Assembly: GCA_022648545.1 (NCBI GenBank)
Contig: JALCMP010000012.1
Location: 1-59,478, forward strand
DNA from: Bacteroidales bacterium
GTDB lineage: Bacteria > Bacteroidota > Bacteroidia > Bacteroidales > UBA932
Length of the DNA: 59,478 bases
Reading direction: 5' to 3'
A model generated the notes under the pieces. It was not told where the DNA came from, made no database searches, and saw only the letters and a list, made by a program, of their open reading frames with translations. Positions 41,808 to 52,280 of this stretch are shown here, piece after piece. Each line of letters begins with the position of its first letter. Position 1 is the stretch's first letter. A program made the position numbers and the translations under genes.

Positions 41808-42083
41808 ATGGCAGATTATTTAACAGCCGATAAAAAGCAGGAGATTTTCGGTAATTACGGAAAGTCTAATACGGACACTGGCTCCCCCGAGAGTCAGATT
41901 GCTTTATTTTCCTACCGTATCACCCATTTGTCAGAACACATGAAGAGGAATCACAAGGACAACGGCACAAACAGTGCGTTGCTCAGATTAGTCGGACAAA
42001 GGCGCCGCCTTCTCGATTACCTCAAGGCAAAAGACATTGAGAGATACAGGGCAATTTTAAAGAAACTGAATTTGCGTAAATAA
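41808..42083 (+). CDS. rpsO: 30S ribosomal protein S15
   Basis: 91 aa from ATG at 41808; the longer frame begins in the promoter. GSPESQIALFSYRITHLSEHMKRNHKDN, then LVGQRRRLLDYLKAKDIERYRAILKKL, is standard S15, close to the usual 89 residues. It binds 16S rRNA in the small subunit. It has its own promoter and is followed by a terminator, so it is monocistronic here. Confidence 0.98.
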   Translation: MADYLTADKKQEIFGNYGKSNTDTGSPESQIALFSYRITHLSEHMKRNHKDNGTNSALLRLVGQRRRLLDYLKAKDIERYRAILKKLNLRK

Positions 42084-42109
42084 ACGCAGGACAGTTAAAA
42101 AAATAAAAA

Positions 42110-42135
42110 GGGATGATTGGAAAACCAATCATCCC
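42110..42135. terminator. Bidirectional terminator between rpsO and the carboxylesterase
   Basis: GGGATGATTGG, AAAA loop, CCAATCATCCC: an 11-bp perfect stem. It is followed by TTAATTTTTTATT on the plus strand and by CTTTTTATTTTTTT on the minus strand, so it can end both rpsO and the convergent lipoprotein gene. Confidence 0.92.
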
Positions 42136-42159
42136 TTAATTTTTTATTGAATTATATGT

Positions 42160-43710
42160 TTATTCCTTGTTGAAAATCCCGTTCCAGAAATCTAGCTTAT
42201 CATTATTTGGAATCATAACGGGTATAATATCATTCTCCCTTATCTTTAATACCGACGGTATCCCATCATCAAAACGCGGCCATTCGGGCAGGTCTGCTGA
42301 ATTCGGATCACCGGTCCGGGCGAAGTTAACCCAGTAATCCGACATTACAGAAGACAATATCCTGTCGTCGCGCGTAGCAGAAGACCCAAGCGTTCCGAAA
42401 ACGAAAGAAACTTCAGCCGCATGTACGGCACCTCTTATTTTAGTCTTGCCGGAGTGTGAAGAAGCGGATGCCTGATCGAAATAATACATAAATACATTTC
42501 TTTCCCCGTTCCTTATTAACGAACGGGCCCAGGCATATGAAGGCCATGCAAAACCGTAATCTCTGAATATATCGGATACGGCAAAATAAGGATCGTTGTC
42601 CGATTTTGCAGGATACTCTTTAAATATGCGATCAGAATTACGGCCGAACATAAATTTCAGGTAATTTTTGTAATCACGTATCGTCATGTCGTGTGAAAAA
42701 TTCGCGCCCTCGTCTGAATTCGTACCTATAATCATATCAACCTTATTGTATTTGCCTGATTCATACAAACCGGACAAATCATCAGGGACCACGCGGCCAT
42801 CCACACAAGGCCAGAACGTCCCCATGGAAGACGAACTTGCATCACACAATTTGGAAACGGGCATTTTTCTCAAATCCTCAAGAGAAGCAGCCCCCATGCG
42901 TTTTTTGAAAGCCGAACCATATTTTTCGGCCGATCCGAGATCCAGCATGCTTGCAAGACGCCTTACCGTATCCACCGGAAACAACAGGGCTCCGCTTTGC
43001 GCGATAGCTCTTTGAAAAAGTCCGGCACATAACGGTGATGCGCACAGCAAACTCACTGACATAGCCCCGGCAGACTCGCCGAAAATAGTAATCTGGTCCG
43101 GATTTCCGCCGAATTCCCTTATATTATTATTAACCCAGTTAAGGGCAGCGATCTGATCCAGAATTCCGTAATTGCCGGATACGCCTTTCGCAGACTCGGC
43201 ACTTAGTTCGGGAAGAGCCAAAAATCCGAGAGCCCCCACCCTGTAGGCTACACTTACAACAACTACACCTTTTTCAGCAAGCCTTAATCCGTTATAATCA
43301 GGAACGGAAGTCTTTCCGCCGGAAAAGCCTCCCCCATATATCCAGACCATAACGGGCAAACTGTCTTTTACTGTCTTTGCAGGGGTCCATACGTTTAAAT
43401 AAAGACAATCTTCAGACCCTTCCAAAACCGGGCTGCCGGAAGAATAGGAAATCTGTACAGGGGCGGATGCAAATTTGTCCGCCTTAAGAATACCTTTCCA
43501 CGGAATTGCCGGCTGAGGATCCTTCCATCTTAAATTTCCTAAAGGCGGAGCAGCAAACGGGATGCCAAGGAAGGCCATTACACGCCCGCTGTCGGCTTCG
43601 ATTCCGGACACATAACCGGAACCGGTCTTAACCTTGTCCACACTTATTCTTCTGCAGGAACAGGAAGAAATCAACAGCAAGGAAAAAATAACAACAACCG
43701 CCTTCTTCAT
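42160..43710 (-). CDS. Type-B carboxylesterase lipoprotein
   Basis: 516 aa, lipobox at Cys17 (LISSC). It has the carboxylesterase-family blocks GRVMAFLGIPFAAPPLGNLRW, SEDCLYLNVWTP (family Cys-containing motif), MVWIYGGGFSGG oxyanion hole and TIFGESAGA with nucleophile Ser213. The acid is the Glu of TNSDEGANF and the base His is in GAVHAAEVSFVFG. It hydrolyses carboxylic esters of unknown structure, outside the inner membrane. It follows pnp by 18 bp on the same strand and may be cotranscribed with it, an odd functional pair. Confidence 0.93.
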   Translation of the reverse strand: MKKAVVVIFSLLLISSCSCRRISVDKVKTGSGYVSGIEADSGRVMAFLGIPFAAPPLGNLRWKDPQPAIPWKGILKADKFASAPVQISYSSGSPVLEGSEDCLYLNVWTPAKTVKDSLPVMVWIYGGGFSGGKTSVPDYNGLRLAEKGVVVVSVAYRVGALGFLALPELSAESAKGVSGNYGILDQIAALNWVNNNIREFGGNPDQITIFGESAGAMSVSLLCASPLCAGLFQRAIAQSGALLFPVDTVRRLASMLDLGSAEKYGSAFKKRMGAASLEDLRKMPVSKLCDASSSSMGTFWPCVDGRVVPDDLSGLYESGKYNKVDMIIGTNSDEGANFSHDMTIRDYKNYLKFMFGRNSDRIFKEYPAKSDNDPYFAVSDIFRDYGFAWPSYAWARSLIRNGERNVFMYYFDQASASSHSGKTKIRGAVHAAEVSFVFGTLGSSATRDDRILSSVMSDYWVNFARTGDPNSADLPEWPRFDDGIPSVLKIRENDIIPVMIPNNDKLDFWNGIFNKE

Positions 43711-43728
43711 ACAATATCTTATTTCAAC

Positions 43729-46041
43729 TTATTCTTTTTCGCCTTCGGGAGACTCTGTTTCATGTCTGTTATTCCTGTAGTTTCCTCCGCGATCGTTTCC
43801 ATTGCGATTATAACGTCCGCCGCCGTTTCTGCGGTCGTAACCGCCCCTGCGGTCTCCGTTCCTCGGATCTCTGTCCGGACGAGGCCTGCGAACAGGTTCA
43901 ACATAACCTTCGGGTTTCTCCAGCAATGCTTTTCTCGAAAGACGCATCTTTCCGCTGCGCGAATCTATCTCCAGCAACTTAACATCTATCTCATCACCGA
44001 CGTTCAGCACATCCTCTACATTATCAGTCTTGTTCCAGTCTATTTCCGAAATATGGAGAAGGCCCTCCTTTCCGGGAAGAATTTCAATGAATGCACCGAA
44101 TTCGACCACGGAAACAACCTTGCCGTGATATGTCTTTCCAACTTCAGGAACAGCTATTATTCCTTTTATTATCTTGATTGCAGCATCTATGCTATCCTTG
44201 TTTTCCCCTGCTATTTCAACCTCACCTACACTTACGCCGTCTTCGCCCTTAACTTCGTCTATGGTTACCGTTGCTCCGGTGGTTTTCTGCATATTCTGAA
44301 TGACTTCACCGCCCTTGCCTATGATAGCTCCGATAAACTCGCCGGGTACTACCATCTTTATAATACGCGGAACGAACGGCTTGAAATCAGGACGCGGTTC
44401 GCTTATGCACTTCATCATCTCGCCCATTATATGCTCTCTTCCTGCGCGGGCCTGTTCCAAAGCCTGTGCAAGTACTTCATAAGGAAGGCCGTCTACCTTT
44501 ATATCCATCTGTGTAGCGGTTATTCCGTCTTTAGTACCGGTAACCTTAAAGTCCATATCTCCAAGATGGTCTTCATCACCTAGAATATCGGTAAGAATTG
44601 CATATTTATCAGATCTATCATCCTTTATAAGCCCCATTGCTATTCCTGCAACAGGCTTCTTAATCTGAACACCTGCATCCATAAGAGCAAGAGTTCCTGC
44701 ACAAACGGTAGCCATGGAAGACGACCCGTTCGACTCAAGGATATCGGAAACAACGCGTATTGCATAAGGATTATCTTCACCCGTAGGAATCATGTTTTTC
44801 AATGCCCTGCAGGCAAGATTTCCGTGACCTACTTCCCTTCTGCCCACGCCTCTCTGGGCCTTCGCTTCGCCTACGGCGAACGGAGGGAAATTATAATGGA
44901 GTACAAAAGGTTCGGTTTTATTGAAAAGGACTTCGTCCACTTCCTTCATATCCATTTTAGTGCCGAGGGTAACGGTTGCAAGAGCCTGTGTCTCGCCTCT
45001 TGTAAAGATAGCCGAACCGTGAGCACATGGCAGCGGGCCTGCTTCGCACCAGATAGGTCTTACCTGATCGGTTTTTCTGCCGTCAAGTCTTACACCTTCA
45101 TCAAGGATCATACGCCTCATAGCTTCCCTCTCTATGGTATTATAATATCTTCCTACCATAAATTCCTTCTCTTCCCTTTCTTCTTCCGGAATAGTATTTA
45201 GAAATTCCTCGCGAAGAGCCTCAAACTTATCATTTCTTTCCTGCTTGGAAGTACCTTCCTTTGCTATGGCATAACATTTATCATAACAATAAGCGCGGCA
45301 GGCTTCCTTTACGGCTTCATCGTTTTTCTCGTGGCAGTACGTTCTTTTGACCGTTTTACCAACTTCTTCCGTCAGCTCCTTCTGTGCACGGCATTGTTTT
45401 TTTATCTCTTCATGTGCAAACTTGATGGAATCCAGCATTTCGGCTTCGGAAACCTCTTTCATCTCACCTTCCACCATCATTATATTCTCTTCGGTTGCAC
45501 CTACCATAATATCGAGATCGGCTCTTTCCAGATCAGAAGCATTAGGATCGACACAGAATTTACCGTCTATACGGGCAACACGCACTTCCGATATCGGACC
45601 TTCGAAAGGAATATCGCTTACAGCTATTGCTGCGGAAGCGGCAAGACCTGCAAGAGCATCCGGCATTATATCTTTTTCTGCAGAAATAAGCGTGACGTTA
45701 ACAAAAACGGCAGCATGAAAATCAGCAGGAAACAGTGGTCTCAAAGCCCTGTCTATCAAACGAGAAATAAGAATTTCATAATCGCTCGCTCTTCCCTCCC
45801 TCTTCATAAAACCTCCGGGGAATTTTCCGGCTGCTGCAAACTTTTCCTTATAATCTACCTGCAAAGGCATAAAGTCCACATTTTCTTCAGCATCCCTGGC
45901 ACATGTAACCGTTGCGAGCAGCATCGTTCCACCCATTTTAATCACGGCCGAACCGTCGGCCTGCTTGGCCAGTTTCCCGGTTTCGATTTCGATTGTCCTG
46001 CCATCATTCAACTCGATGGTCTTTCTTACTATATTCATCAA
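43729..46041 (-). CDS. pnp: Polyribonucleotide nucleotidyltransferase
   Basis: 770 aa; a second Met one codon in is an alternative start. Two RNase-PH-type cores (about 5-230 and 320-560) flank the helical linker; [25 protein letters not shown] and [20 protein letters not shown] mark them. A KH domain with [16 protein letters not shown] and an S1 domain ([28 protein letters not shown]) follow. The last ~55 residues are an Arg/Gly/Asn-rich tail ([19 protein letters not shown] and beyond), which is common in Bacteroidota and may add RNA affinity. It degrades RNA 3'-5' with phosphate. Confidence 0.97.
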   Translation of the reverse strand: MMNIVRKTIELNDGRTIEIETGKLAKQADGSAVIKMGGTMLLATVTCARDAEENVDFMPLQVDYKEKFAAAGKFPGGFMKREGRASDYEILISRLIDRALRPLFPADFHAAVFVNVTLISAEKDIMPDALAGLAASAAIAVSDIPFEGPISEVRVARIDGKFCVDPNASDLERADLDIMVGATEENIMMVEGEMKEVSEAEMLDSIKFAHEEIKKQCRAQKELTEEVGKTVKRTYCHEKNDEAVKEACRAYCYDKCYAIAKEGTSKQERNDKFEALREEFLNTIPEEEREEKEFMVGRYYNTIEREAMRRMILDEGVRLDGRKTDQVRPIWCEAGPLPCAHGSAIFTRGETQALATVTLGTKMDMKEVDEVLFNKTEPFVLHYNFPPFAVGEAKAQRGVGRREVGHGNLACRALKNMIPTGEDNPYAIRVVSDILESNGSSSMATVCAGTLALMDAGVQIKKPVAGIAMGLIKDDRSDKYAILTDILGDEDHLGDMDFKVTGTKDGITATQMDIKVDGLPYEVLAQALEQARAGREHIMGEMMKCISEPRPDFKPFVPRIIKMVVPGEFIGAIIGKGGEVIQNMQKTTGATVTIDEVKGEDGVSVGEVEIAGENKDSIDAAIKIIKGIIAVPEVGKTYHGKVVSVVEFGAFIEILPGKEGLLHISEIDWNKTDNVEDVLNVGDEIDVKLLEIDSRSGKMRLSRKALLEKPEGYVEPVRRPRPDRDPRNGDRRGGYDRRNGGGRYNRNGNDRGGNYRNNRHETESPEGEKE

Positions 46042-46098
46042 TTTATCTATTATGTATTACTATCTCTCTTTTTTTTCGTATTTTTTCAGCATATCTTA

Positions 46099-46106
46099 CA
46101 AAGATA
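46099..46106 (-). promoter_or_regulatory. -7 element of pnp
   Basis: TATCTTTG on the minus strand, about 57 bp before the pnp ATG and downstream of the glyA terminator. The nearest TTG is 24 bp further upstream, longer than ideal. Confidence 0.5.
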
Positions 46107-46140
46107 GATATATTTATCAAAATAATATAACAAAACGGGA

Positions 46141-46191
46141 AAAGGGCCGGAAAATACTACGTTAATATATAGAAGCATTTTCCGGCCCTTT
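46141..46191. terminator. Terminator between glyA and pnp
   Basis: AAAGGGCCGGAAAATAC pairs with GCATTTTCCGGCCCTTT over 17 bp with one mismatch, around a 17-base AT-rich loop. The T-tract on the minus strand (CCCTTTTCCCGTTTT) is interrupted but adequate, so it likely ends glyA transcription. Confidence 0.8.
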
Positions 46192-46236
46192 ATTATATGC
46201 AAGCCAATATCCTGCATTTATTTATTATTCAAGCAA

Positions 46237-47514
46237 CTACCAGGCGTACAGCGGACGTCCGCTCATCATATCCTTAACCTTGTTTTTAACGTCCTCCACT
46301 ATAACCGGATTATCGATATTCGAAAGGACCTTGTCTATCAGATCCACTATAACTACCATATCCTTTTCCTTAAAGCCTCTGGTGGTAACGGCGGGGGACC
46401 CTATCCTCAGCCCCGAAGTCTGAAAAGGTGAACGGTCGTCGAAAGGCACCATATTTTTATTTACGGTTATGTTTGCCTGCACAAGGGTATTCTCGGCCAT
46501 TTTCCCTGTAATATCAGGAAACTTTGTACGCAGATCTATAAGCATAAGATGATTATCGGTTCCACCCGAAACAAGCTTATATCCCTTTGAAATAAACTCG
46601 GAAGCCATTGCCTGAGCATTATTCCTCACCTGTATCTGATAATCCCTGAATTCAGGCTGGAGAGCCTCAAAAAATGAAACCGCCTTTGCAGCTATGCAAT
46701 GCTCCAGAGGTCCGCCCTGCGTCCCCGGGAACACGCTCGAATTTATAATAGAAGACATCATCTTTAATTCCCCCTTCTTATTACGTAATCCGAAAGGATT
46801 CTCAAAATCCTTTCCTATGAGTATTACGCCACCGCGGGGTCCTCTCAATGTTTTATGGGTAGTAGAAGTAACGATATGTGCATATTTTACCGGATTCTTA
46901 AGTAATCCGGCGGCTATAAGACCTGCCGGGTGCGCCATATCCACCCATAATATCGCCCCAACCTTGTCCGCAATAGAACGCATTCTTTCGTAATCCCACT
47001 CGCGGGAATATGCCGACGCACCGCCTATGATAAGTCTGGGTTTGTTATCCAGAGCAAGTTTCTCCATCTCATCGTAATCTATATAACCGTCTTCTTTAAC
47101 ATGATAAGCTACGGGATTATATAATTTACCGGAAATATTAACGGGAGAACCGTGAGTAAGATGTCCGCCGTGTGACAAATCGAGACCCATAAAAGTATCG
47201 CCCGGATTTATGCAGGCCATCATCACCGCCATGTTAGCCTGAGCTCCGGAATGGGGCTGCACGTTTGCATATTCGGCATCGAACAATTCCTTAAGCCTGT
47301 TTATTGCCAGCTGTTCTATCTGATCCACAACCTCGCATCCTCCGTAATATCTGTGACGGGGATAACCTTCGGCATATTTATTAGTACAAACCGAGCCGAG
47401 CGCCTTGAGCACCTGATTGCTTACGAAATTCTCCGACGCAATAAGTTCCACACCATTCAACTGCCTGTTTTCCTCTTTTTTAAGTAAATCGGAAATATCT
47501 AAATCTTGTTTCAT
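46237..47514 (-). CDS. glyA: Serine hydroxymethyltransferase
   Basis: 425 aa. [61 protein letters not shown] and [18 protein letters not shown] are standard. [16 protein letters not shown] contains the PLP lysine (HKT). It converts serine and tetrahydrofolate to glycine and methylene-THF. Length is typical. It has a separate transcription unit, with a promoter-like region shared with the divergent methyltransferase gene and a terminator behind it. Confidence 0.98.
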   Translation of the reverse strand: MKQDLDISDLLKKEENRQLNGVELIASENFVSNQVLKALGSVCTNKYAEGYPRHRYYGGCEVVDQIEQLAINRLKELFDAEYANVQPHSGAQANMAVMMACINPGDTFMGLDLSHGGHLTHGSPVNISGKLYNPVAYHVKEDGYIDYDEMEKLALDNKPRLIIGGASAYSREWDYERMRSIADKVGAILWVDMAHPAGLIAAGLLKNPVKYAHIVTSTTHKTLRGPRGGVILIGKDFENPFGLRNKKGELKMMSSIINSSVFPGTQGGPLEHCIAAKAVSFFEALQPEFRDYQIQVRNNAQAMASEFISKGYKLVSGGTDNHLMLIDLRTKFPDITGKMAENTLVQANITVNKNMVPFDDRSPFQTSGLRIGSPAVTTRGFKEKDMVVIVDLIDKVLSNIDNPVIVEDVKNKVKDMMSGRPLYAW

Positions 47515-47521
47515 ATTTTGG

Positions 47522-47529
47522 TATTTTTG
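47522..47529 (+). promoter_or_regulatory. Possible -7 element of the RNA methyltransferase gene
   Basis: TATTTTTG on the plus strand, 44 bp upstream of the ATG at 47574. The -33 element is not convincing. Confidence 0.3.
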
Positions 47530-47535
47530 CAGCGG

Positions 47536-47564
47536 TAAAGATATTCAAAAAAAAGTTTTTCCAA
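47536..47564 (-). promoter_or_regulatory. Possible glyA promoter
   Basis: Minus strand TTG (47564-47562), 18 bp, then TATCTTTA (47543-47536), one base off TAnnTTTG. It is 21 bp before the glyA ATG. Confidence 0.45.
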
Positions 47565-47573
47565 TAATAAAAT

Positions 47574-48110
47574 ATGAACAGAAAATTAAAAAACGACGAA
47601 TTGGGGCGAATGAGCATAGAAGAGTACAAAACTTCGCCTAAAACAGGAATCACTGTAGTTCTTGACAACATAAGAAGTATGCATAACATAGGTTCCGTTT
47701 TCCGTTCTTGCGACTCGTTCGGTATCGAAAAGATAATACTGTGCGGCATCTGCGCCACTCCGCCCAGTCCCGAAATACATAAGTCCGCACTCGGAGCCGA
47801 ATTCTCGGTAGACTGGAAATATTTTAAGAAAACGGAAGATGCCGTAGCCGGGTTGAAGCAGGCGGAATATACCATAATTTCAGTTGAACAGACCGAAGAT
47901 TCAATAATGCTCGACAAGATGAAACTCGACGGAAATAAAAAATACGCGCTTGTTTTCGGCAACGAAGTATTCGGCGTTCAGCAAAGCATAATAGATATGA
48001 GCGATGCCGTGCTTGAAATCCCGCAATTCGGAACCAAACATTCCCTGAACATCTCGGTAGCAGCGGGTATAGTTCTTTGGGAATGTTGCACTTTTTATAA
48101 AAAAATGTAA
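47574..48110 (+). CDS. SpoU/TrmH-family RNA 2'-O-methyltransferase
   Basis: 178 aa. SPOUT motif 1 is VLDNIRSMHNIGSVFRSCDSFGIEKI, motif 2 is YALVFGNEVFGVQQSIIDMSD and motif 3 is LEIPQFGTKHSLNISVAAGIVLWE; the last two form the knotted SAM-binding site. It is short for the family: no extra N-terminal RNA-binding domain beyond ~25 residues. The substrate (tRNA or rRNA) cannot be told from the sequence. Divergent from glyA; its stop lies 56 bp before the metalloprotease start. Confidence 0.92.
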   Translation: MNRKLKNDELGRMSIEEYKTSPKTGITVVLDNIRSMHNIGSVFRSCDSFGIEKIILCGICATPPSPEIHKSALGAEFSVDWKYFKKTEDAVAGLKQAEYTIISVEQTEDSIMLDKMKLDGNKKYALVFGNEVFGVQQSIIDMSDAVLEIPQFGTKHSLNISVAAGIVLWECCTFYKKM

Positions 48111-48166
48111 CTTTGAGGCTATTCAAAGCCACACACATTAACATACTTTATATTATTCAAAACCAC

Positions 48167-50674
48167 ATGTCAAAAAAAATTTTTATTTCGCTGTGCATAA
48201 TATGCTTGTGTATGATGAGCATAAACGATGCAAACGCGCAGAGGAAAAGGAAATCTAAAAAAGAGCCGGCAAAAAGCGAGCAGGCTTTAAAAAAAGATTC
48301 CACAAAAAAGAAATCTGCAAAAGGTCCTGTCCATATGGACAAATTTATCAAGCATGACACCAAAGTAATTAAGGGACTGACGCCGTTCTTCAAGCAGGAA
48401 GGCAAATATTACATTAAGGTAAACGATTCCTTAATAGGACGCGATCTGCTGCTCGTGAGCCGCATTTCCCGCGGAGGAGAAGGACTGAGAATAATGAGAG
48501 GATTTATGGGATACGCCGGGGATGAACTTAACGATGTCGTAGTACGTTTCGAAAAAGGTCCCGAAAACAAAATATTCCTCATATACATGGCATACAACGA
48601 CGTTGCCCGAAAAGAGATGAAAGACAACGTTGCAAGATCCAACGAACATGCAATAATTTATGCCTTTGATGTAAAGGCACGCTGCAGGAAAAGCGGCGAC
48701 GAGGCTATTGATATAACCGGTTTCCTCAATCAGGATTCAGAATACGCCTTCGTGCCCAACGACTTCAAAAAAGCCGCCAATATAAAGATGGAAGCCAAGG
48801 ATAAATCATATATTGATACTGTCCTTACTTTCCCCATAAATACGGAACTGAAGGTAACAAGAACATATGTTCTGAAGAACGACCAGTATGCAACCATAGG
48901 TATCAACGCTTCCCTGGTAATGTTGCCGAAAGTTCCTATGACCGCAAGATACTTCGACGAAAGGGTCGGCTACTTCACTACGAACTACGACGACTTTGAC
49001 AAAGACCCTCTGAAAGTCGAAAGGACACGGCTTATCTGCCGCTGGAGATTGCAGCCCAAGCCTCAGGATATTGAAAAATATAAAAGAGGAGAACTTGTAG
49101 AACCGGCCAACCCGATAGTCTTTTACATCGATCCCGAAACACCCAGGCAATGGGTTCCATATCTTATTCAGGGAGTAAAGGACTGGGAACCTGCATTCGA
49201 AAAGGCAGGATTCAAAAACGCCATTACCGCAAAGGTCGCTCCCACGCGCGAACAAGACTCAACATGGAGTCTCGAAGATGCAAGGCACTCTGCAATAATA
49301 TATAAACCTTCAAGTATAGAAAACGCAAGCGGCCCTCATATAAGCGATCCGCGTTCCGGCGAAATAATCGAATCCCATGTAAACTGGTACCATAATGTTA
49401 TGGAACTGTTGTCTAACTGGTATTTCGTACAATGTTCCCCCGTTGATACGGCGGCCAGGAGCATGCATCTCGACCCTAAGATAATGGGTGAACTGATAAG
49501 ATTCGTATCCAGTCATGAGCTGGGACACACCTTGGGGCTCAGACACAACTTTATAGGATCCAACATATACCCTACTGACAAGCTGAGAGATACGGCTTTT
49601 TTAAGAAAGAACGGACACGCAACTTCAATAATGGATTATGCACGTTTCAACTACGTGGCACAGCCGGGTGACAATATTCCCAGGGAACTGCTCTATCCGA
49701 ACATAGGCCCTTATGACAAGTGGGCGATAGAATGGGGATACAAATTATTTCCCGACATTAATAACGCAGACAAGGAAAAGGATACTCTTTCAAAATGGAT
49801 AACGGAAAAGATTAAAGATCCGATTTATCTGTTCGGAACCGAATCAGACGCCAGCGATCCGAGAATGCAATCCGAAGATCTCGGAAAAAATCAGATGATC
49901 GCCAACACATACGGAATAAAGAACCTCAAGTTCATTATGAAACACATCATAAAATGGACGAGCGAACCCGGAAAAGGTTACGAAAATCTGCAGAACTACT
50001 ACAGGCAGGTCCTTACACAATATAACAGATACATAGGACACGTTTCGAAATACATCGGAGGCATGTACTACAATCCGAAATTGTCGGGTCAGGAAGGCGA
50101 CGTACATACGCATGTAGGCAAAACCAAACAGGAAGAGGCAATGTCTTTCCTTAAGAAAAACATTTTCGAACCGCAGCTCTGGCTTGTTCCCAACGATGTA
50201 ATGAATAATACGGTAATGCGTTCCGATATTATTATGCAGGGCAATTTCAATTACGTATTCGGAAAACTCCTGTCAAAAAGAGTAATGCTCAATCTTTACA
50301 ATGCCTCCCTTACGGAAGGAAGAAAAGCATATTCCATATCCGATCTGTTCAGTGATCTTAATTCCTGCATATGGTCACCAATGCCGGCCGATCCCAAACT
50401 TGCCGCATATCACCGCATGCTGCAAAAATGCTATGTAAACAGTCTCCTTGATCTGTATACCGGCAAAAACAACATCTCAAGATTCGGCACACATACAGCA
50501 AAAGACAACTCCGATATCATATCCATGGAATACTACCAGATAATAAAAATACAGGGCAGATTAAAAACCTTAGGAGGATCGGAACTCGAAAGAGCACATT
50601 ACAAATATCTATACGAGCTGATATCCAAAACCCTTAAGGACAACAGCGCAACCGGAATAAACAGTAAGAAATAA
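48167..50674 (+). CDS. Secreted zinc metalloprotease, metzincin-like (DUF5117 family)
   Basis: 835 aa from ATG at 48167; earlier in-frame Met at 48113 would add 18 non-signal residues. A signal peptide (about 1-25, ending DANAQ) is followed by a Lys/Ser-rich stretch and a long beta-rich N-terminal half (about 60-330). The zinc site is HELGHTLGLRH at residues 450-460, the full HExxHxxGxxH metzincin pattern, followed by NFIGSN and, downstream, ATSIMDYARFNY containing the Met-turn. Family members in Bacteroidota are large secreted or periplasmic zinc-dependent proteases with unknown targets. It has a terminator behind it and is monocistronic or weakly linked to the methyltransferase gene. Confidence 0.9.
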   Translation: MSKKIFISLCIICLCMMSINDANAQRKRKSKKEPAKSEQALKKDSTKKKSAKGPVHMDKFIKHDTKVIKGLTPFFKQEGKYYIKVNDSLIGRDLLLVSRISRGGEGLRIMRGFMGYAGDELNDVVVRFEKGPENKIFLIYMAYNDVARKEMKDNVARSNEHAIIYAFDVKARCRKSGDEAIDITGFLNQDSEYAFVPNDFKKAANIKMEAKDKSYIDTVLTFPINTELKVTRTYVLKNDQYATIGINASLVMLPKVPMTARYFDERVGYFTTNYDDFDKDPLKVERTRLICRWRLQPKPQDIEKYKRGELVEPANPIVFYIDPETPRQWVPYLIQGVKDWEPAFEKAGFKNAITAKVAPTREQDSTWSLEDARHSAIIYKPSSIENASGPHISDPRSGEIIESHVNWYHNVMELLSNWYFVQCSPVDTAARSMHLDPKIMGELIRFVSSHELGHTLGLRHNFIGSNIYPTDKLRDTAFLRKNGHATSIMDYARFNYVAQPGDNIPRELLYPNIGPYDKWAIEWGYKLFPDINNADKEKDTLSKWITEKIKDPIYLFGTESDASDPRMQSEDLGKNQMIANTYGIKNLKFIMKHIIKWTSEPGKGYENLQNYYRQVLTQYNRYIGHVSKYIGGMYYNPKLSGQEGDVHTHVGKTKQEEAMSFLKKNIFEPQLWLVPNDVMNNTVMRSDIIMQGNFNYVFGKLLSKRVMLNLYNASLTEGRKAYSISDLFSDLNSCIWSPMPADPKLAAYHRMLQKCYVNSLLDLYTGKNNISRFGTHTAKDNSDIISMEYYQIIKIQGRLKTLGGSELERAHYKYLYELISKTLKDNSATGINSKK

Positions 50675-50710
50675 AGAAATCCGCAAAAGAGAAAAAACGG
50701 AATAATATAA

Positions 50711-50740
50711 GCCCCCGCACGAATATATTCGTGCGGGGGC
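50711..50740. terminator. Bidirectional terminator after the metalloprotease gene
   Basis: GCCCCCGCACGAA and TTCGTGCGGGGGC form a 13-bp perfect stem around TATA, with TTTAT after it on the plus strand and TTATATTATTCC on the minus strand. It lies between the convergent metalloprotease and beta-lactamase-fold genes. Confidence 0.88.
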
Positions 50741-50771
50741 TTTATCGTATCGGCGATATCGCCGGCAGATA

Positions 50772-52247
50772 CTATTTAAAATGCTCTTCTATATCATAAA
50801 GCAAAGTATATTGAGCATCGTCGAACCCGTCGATATAACTCCTTGAATTTGCAAGAAGAGCACATGATACTCCGTTATATCCGCGCATCCATATTGTTGC
50901 TGTTCCTGCAAGATTGCCGCTGTGGTATGCTGCCCAATTTTTAAAGGCGCTGTGATACACCCTCCATCCGAGCCCGTAATATGGATATACGCTGCAAGGA
51001 GTATACATAAGATCGAGCGTGGATTTCTCGAACATATCCGGGACTACGGTTCCGTAATCTATACAGGCCATCAATCTCATCAGTTCCACCGAAGATGCAA
51101 TGATGCCTCCTGCGGCTTCTATTACGGTCATGGGATTGCCGTATCCATCGGTACCGCTCTGTGAATAATAAACAACTTCATTCTCTCTTCTATGCTCGCG
51201 ATCACCTCCTACATGAATATCCTTGCAGTCGGCCAAAGCGACGACTTCCTTCACGTAAGTTTCATAATCTTCACCGGTTATTGTTTCTATTATCCTGCCG
51301 ACCATACCAAACCCGAGATTATAATATGAATAGTGAGCCCCGGGCTCGTACGTCTGTGGAACATTATCAAGGACATAAGCAATACGGTCGTGCAGAGACT
51401 TCCCGTAAAAGCGTCCGTCGCCCGTAAACATTGGATCTGGATCACTTATCCATCCGGAGGTATGCTGCAAAAGATTCCTTAGCGTAACTCTCTTGGCTTT
51501 GTCAGGCATATTATCGCCGAATTCATCAGCCAGATAACCACCCTCTCCGAATACATTACGGTCGAGATCTATTTTCCCTTCCTCGTAAAGTTTCATTATG
51601 CAAAGCGTAGTAATCTGCTTGGACATACTGGCCAATCTGAAAAGCATATTAGGATATACCATTTCATGATTATCCTTGTTTGCATAACCATAACCGTATG
51701 AATAAGTAAGAGCTTCGTTCTTGGATACAGAACATGACATTCCCGGAATAGAATACTTTATCATGAAGTTATAAACCATCTTGTCGATAGTTGCATTTCC
51801 GTTCTTTACCAAGATGTAATAATCTTTTCTTTTACCGTTTTCCGCTTCTACGGTCAGCTTCACAGCCTTAGAAAAGTCGGTCGCAGTAACTCCGGAAAAG
51901 GCGGAATTGCCGTCCATATAAAATTTGGCCTTTTCGTTTATATCAACCGTAGGAATAAGATAAGTCTTGTCGGCGCCTTCCGGTACCGTAACATAAACAA
52001 CGTTAGTTCCGAACACTCCGTAAGCGGAAAGGGTTACTCCGCTTCCGCTATTAACCTCGCTGTTGAAAGTTAAGGAATACAGAGTGTTGTCGGAAGAGAC
52101 CGTCGTTACCGGATCAGGTCCGTTTCCGTTTCCTCCGGAAGAACACCCTTGTATATTAAAAAAAATAAAAGCCGCAAGTACTGTTGAGAAAGCACTACGG
52201 CAAAGGTAATAAGGCTTTACCCTTGAAAAGGATAAAATGTTTTTCAT
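50772..52247 (-). CDS. Beta-lactamase-fold serine hydrolase lipoprotein with DUF5018-like domain
   Basis: 491 aa; lipobox at Cys35 (IQGC). Residues about 50-148 are a small beta domain with LYSLTFNSEVNSGSGVTLSAY and VTVPEGADKTYLIPTVDINEKA, ending DYYILVKNG, which resembles DUF5018. The hydrolase follows: SMSK with Ser207 and Lys210, YYN at 308-310 and HSG near the C-terminus (AAYHSGNLAG). These are the SxxK/YxN/HxG triad of class-C beta-lactamase and D-aminopeptidase-like proteins. Substrate unknown: peptide, ester or cell-wall fragment; a resistance role is not implied. It lies 33 bp after the TPR gene on the same strand and may be the last gene of that run. Confidence 0.9.
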   Translation of the reverse strand: MKNILSFSRVKPYYLCRSAFSTVLAAFIFFNIQGCSSGGNGNGPDPVTTVSSDNTLYSLTFNSEVNSGSGVTLSAYGVFGTNVVYVTVPEGADKTYLIPTVDINEKAKFYMDGNSAFSGVTATDFSKAVKLTVEAENGKRKDYYILVKNGNATIDKMVYNFMIKYSIPGMSCSVSKNEALTYSYGYGYANKDNHEMVYPNMLFRLASMSKQITTLCIMKLYEEGKIDLDRNVFGEGGYLADEFGDNMPDKAKRVTLRNLLQHTSGWISDPDPMFTGDGRFYGKSLHDRIAYVLDNVPQTYEPGAHYSYYNLGFGMVGRIIETITGEDYETYVKEVVALADCKDIHVGGDREHRRENEVVYYSQSGTDGYGNPMTVIEAAGGIIASSVELMRLMACIDYGTVVPDMFEKSTLDLMYTPCSVYPYYGLGWRVYHSAFKNWAAYHSGNLAGTATIWMRGYNGVSCALLANSRSYIDGFDDAQYTLLYDIEEHFK

Positions 52248-52280
52248 AATAAATTAAGGTTAAAAGTTATTTTGTTGTTG

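Noticed and set aside
50772..52247. Considered an antibiotic-resistance beta-lactamase
   Set aside because: The SxxK/YxN/HxG motifs are shared by many esterases and peptidases of this fold, and the lipoprotein with a DUF5018-like domain does not resemble known resistance enzymes.
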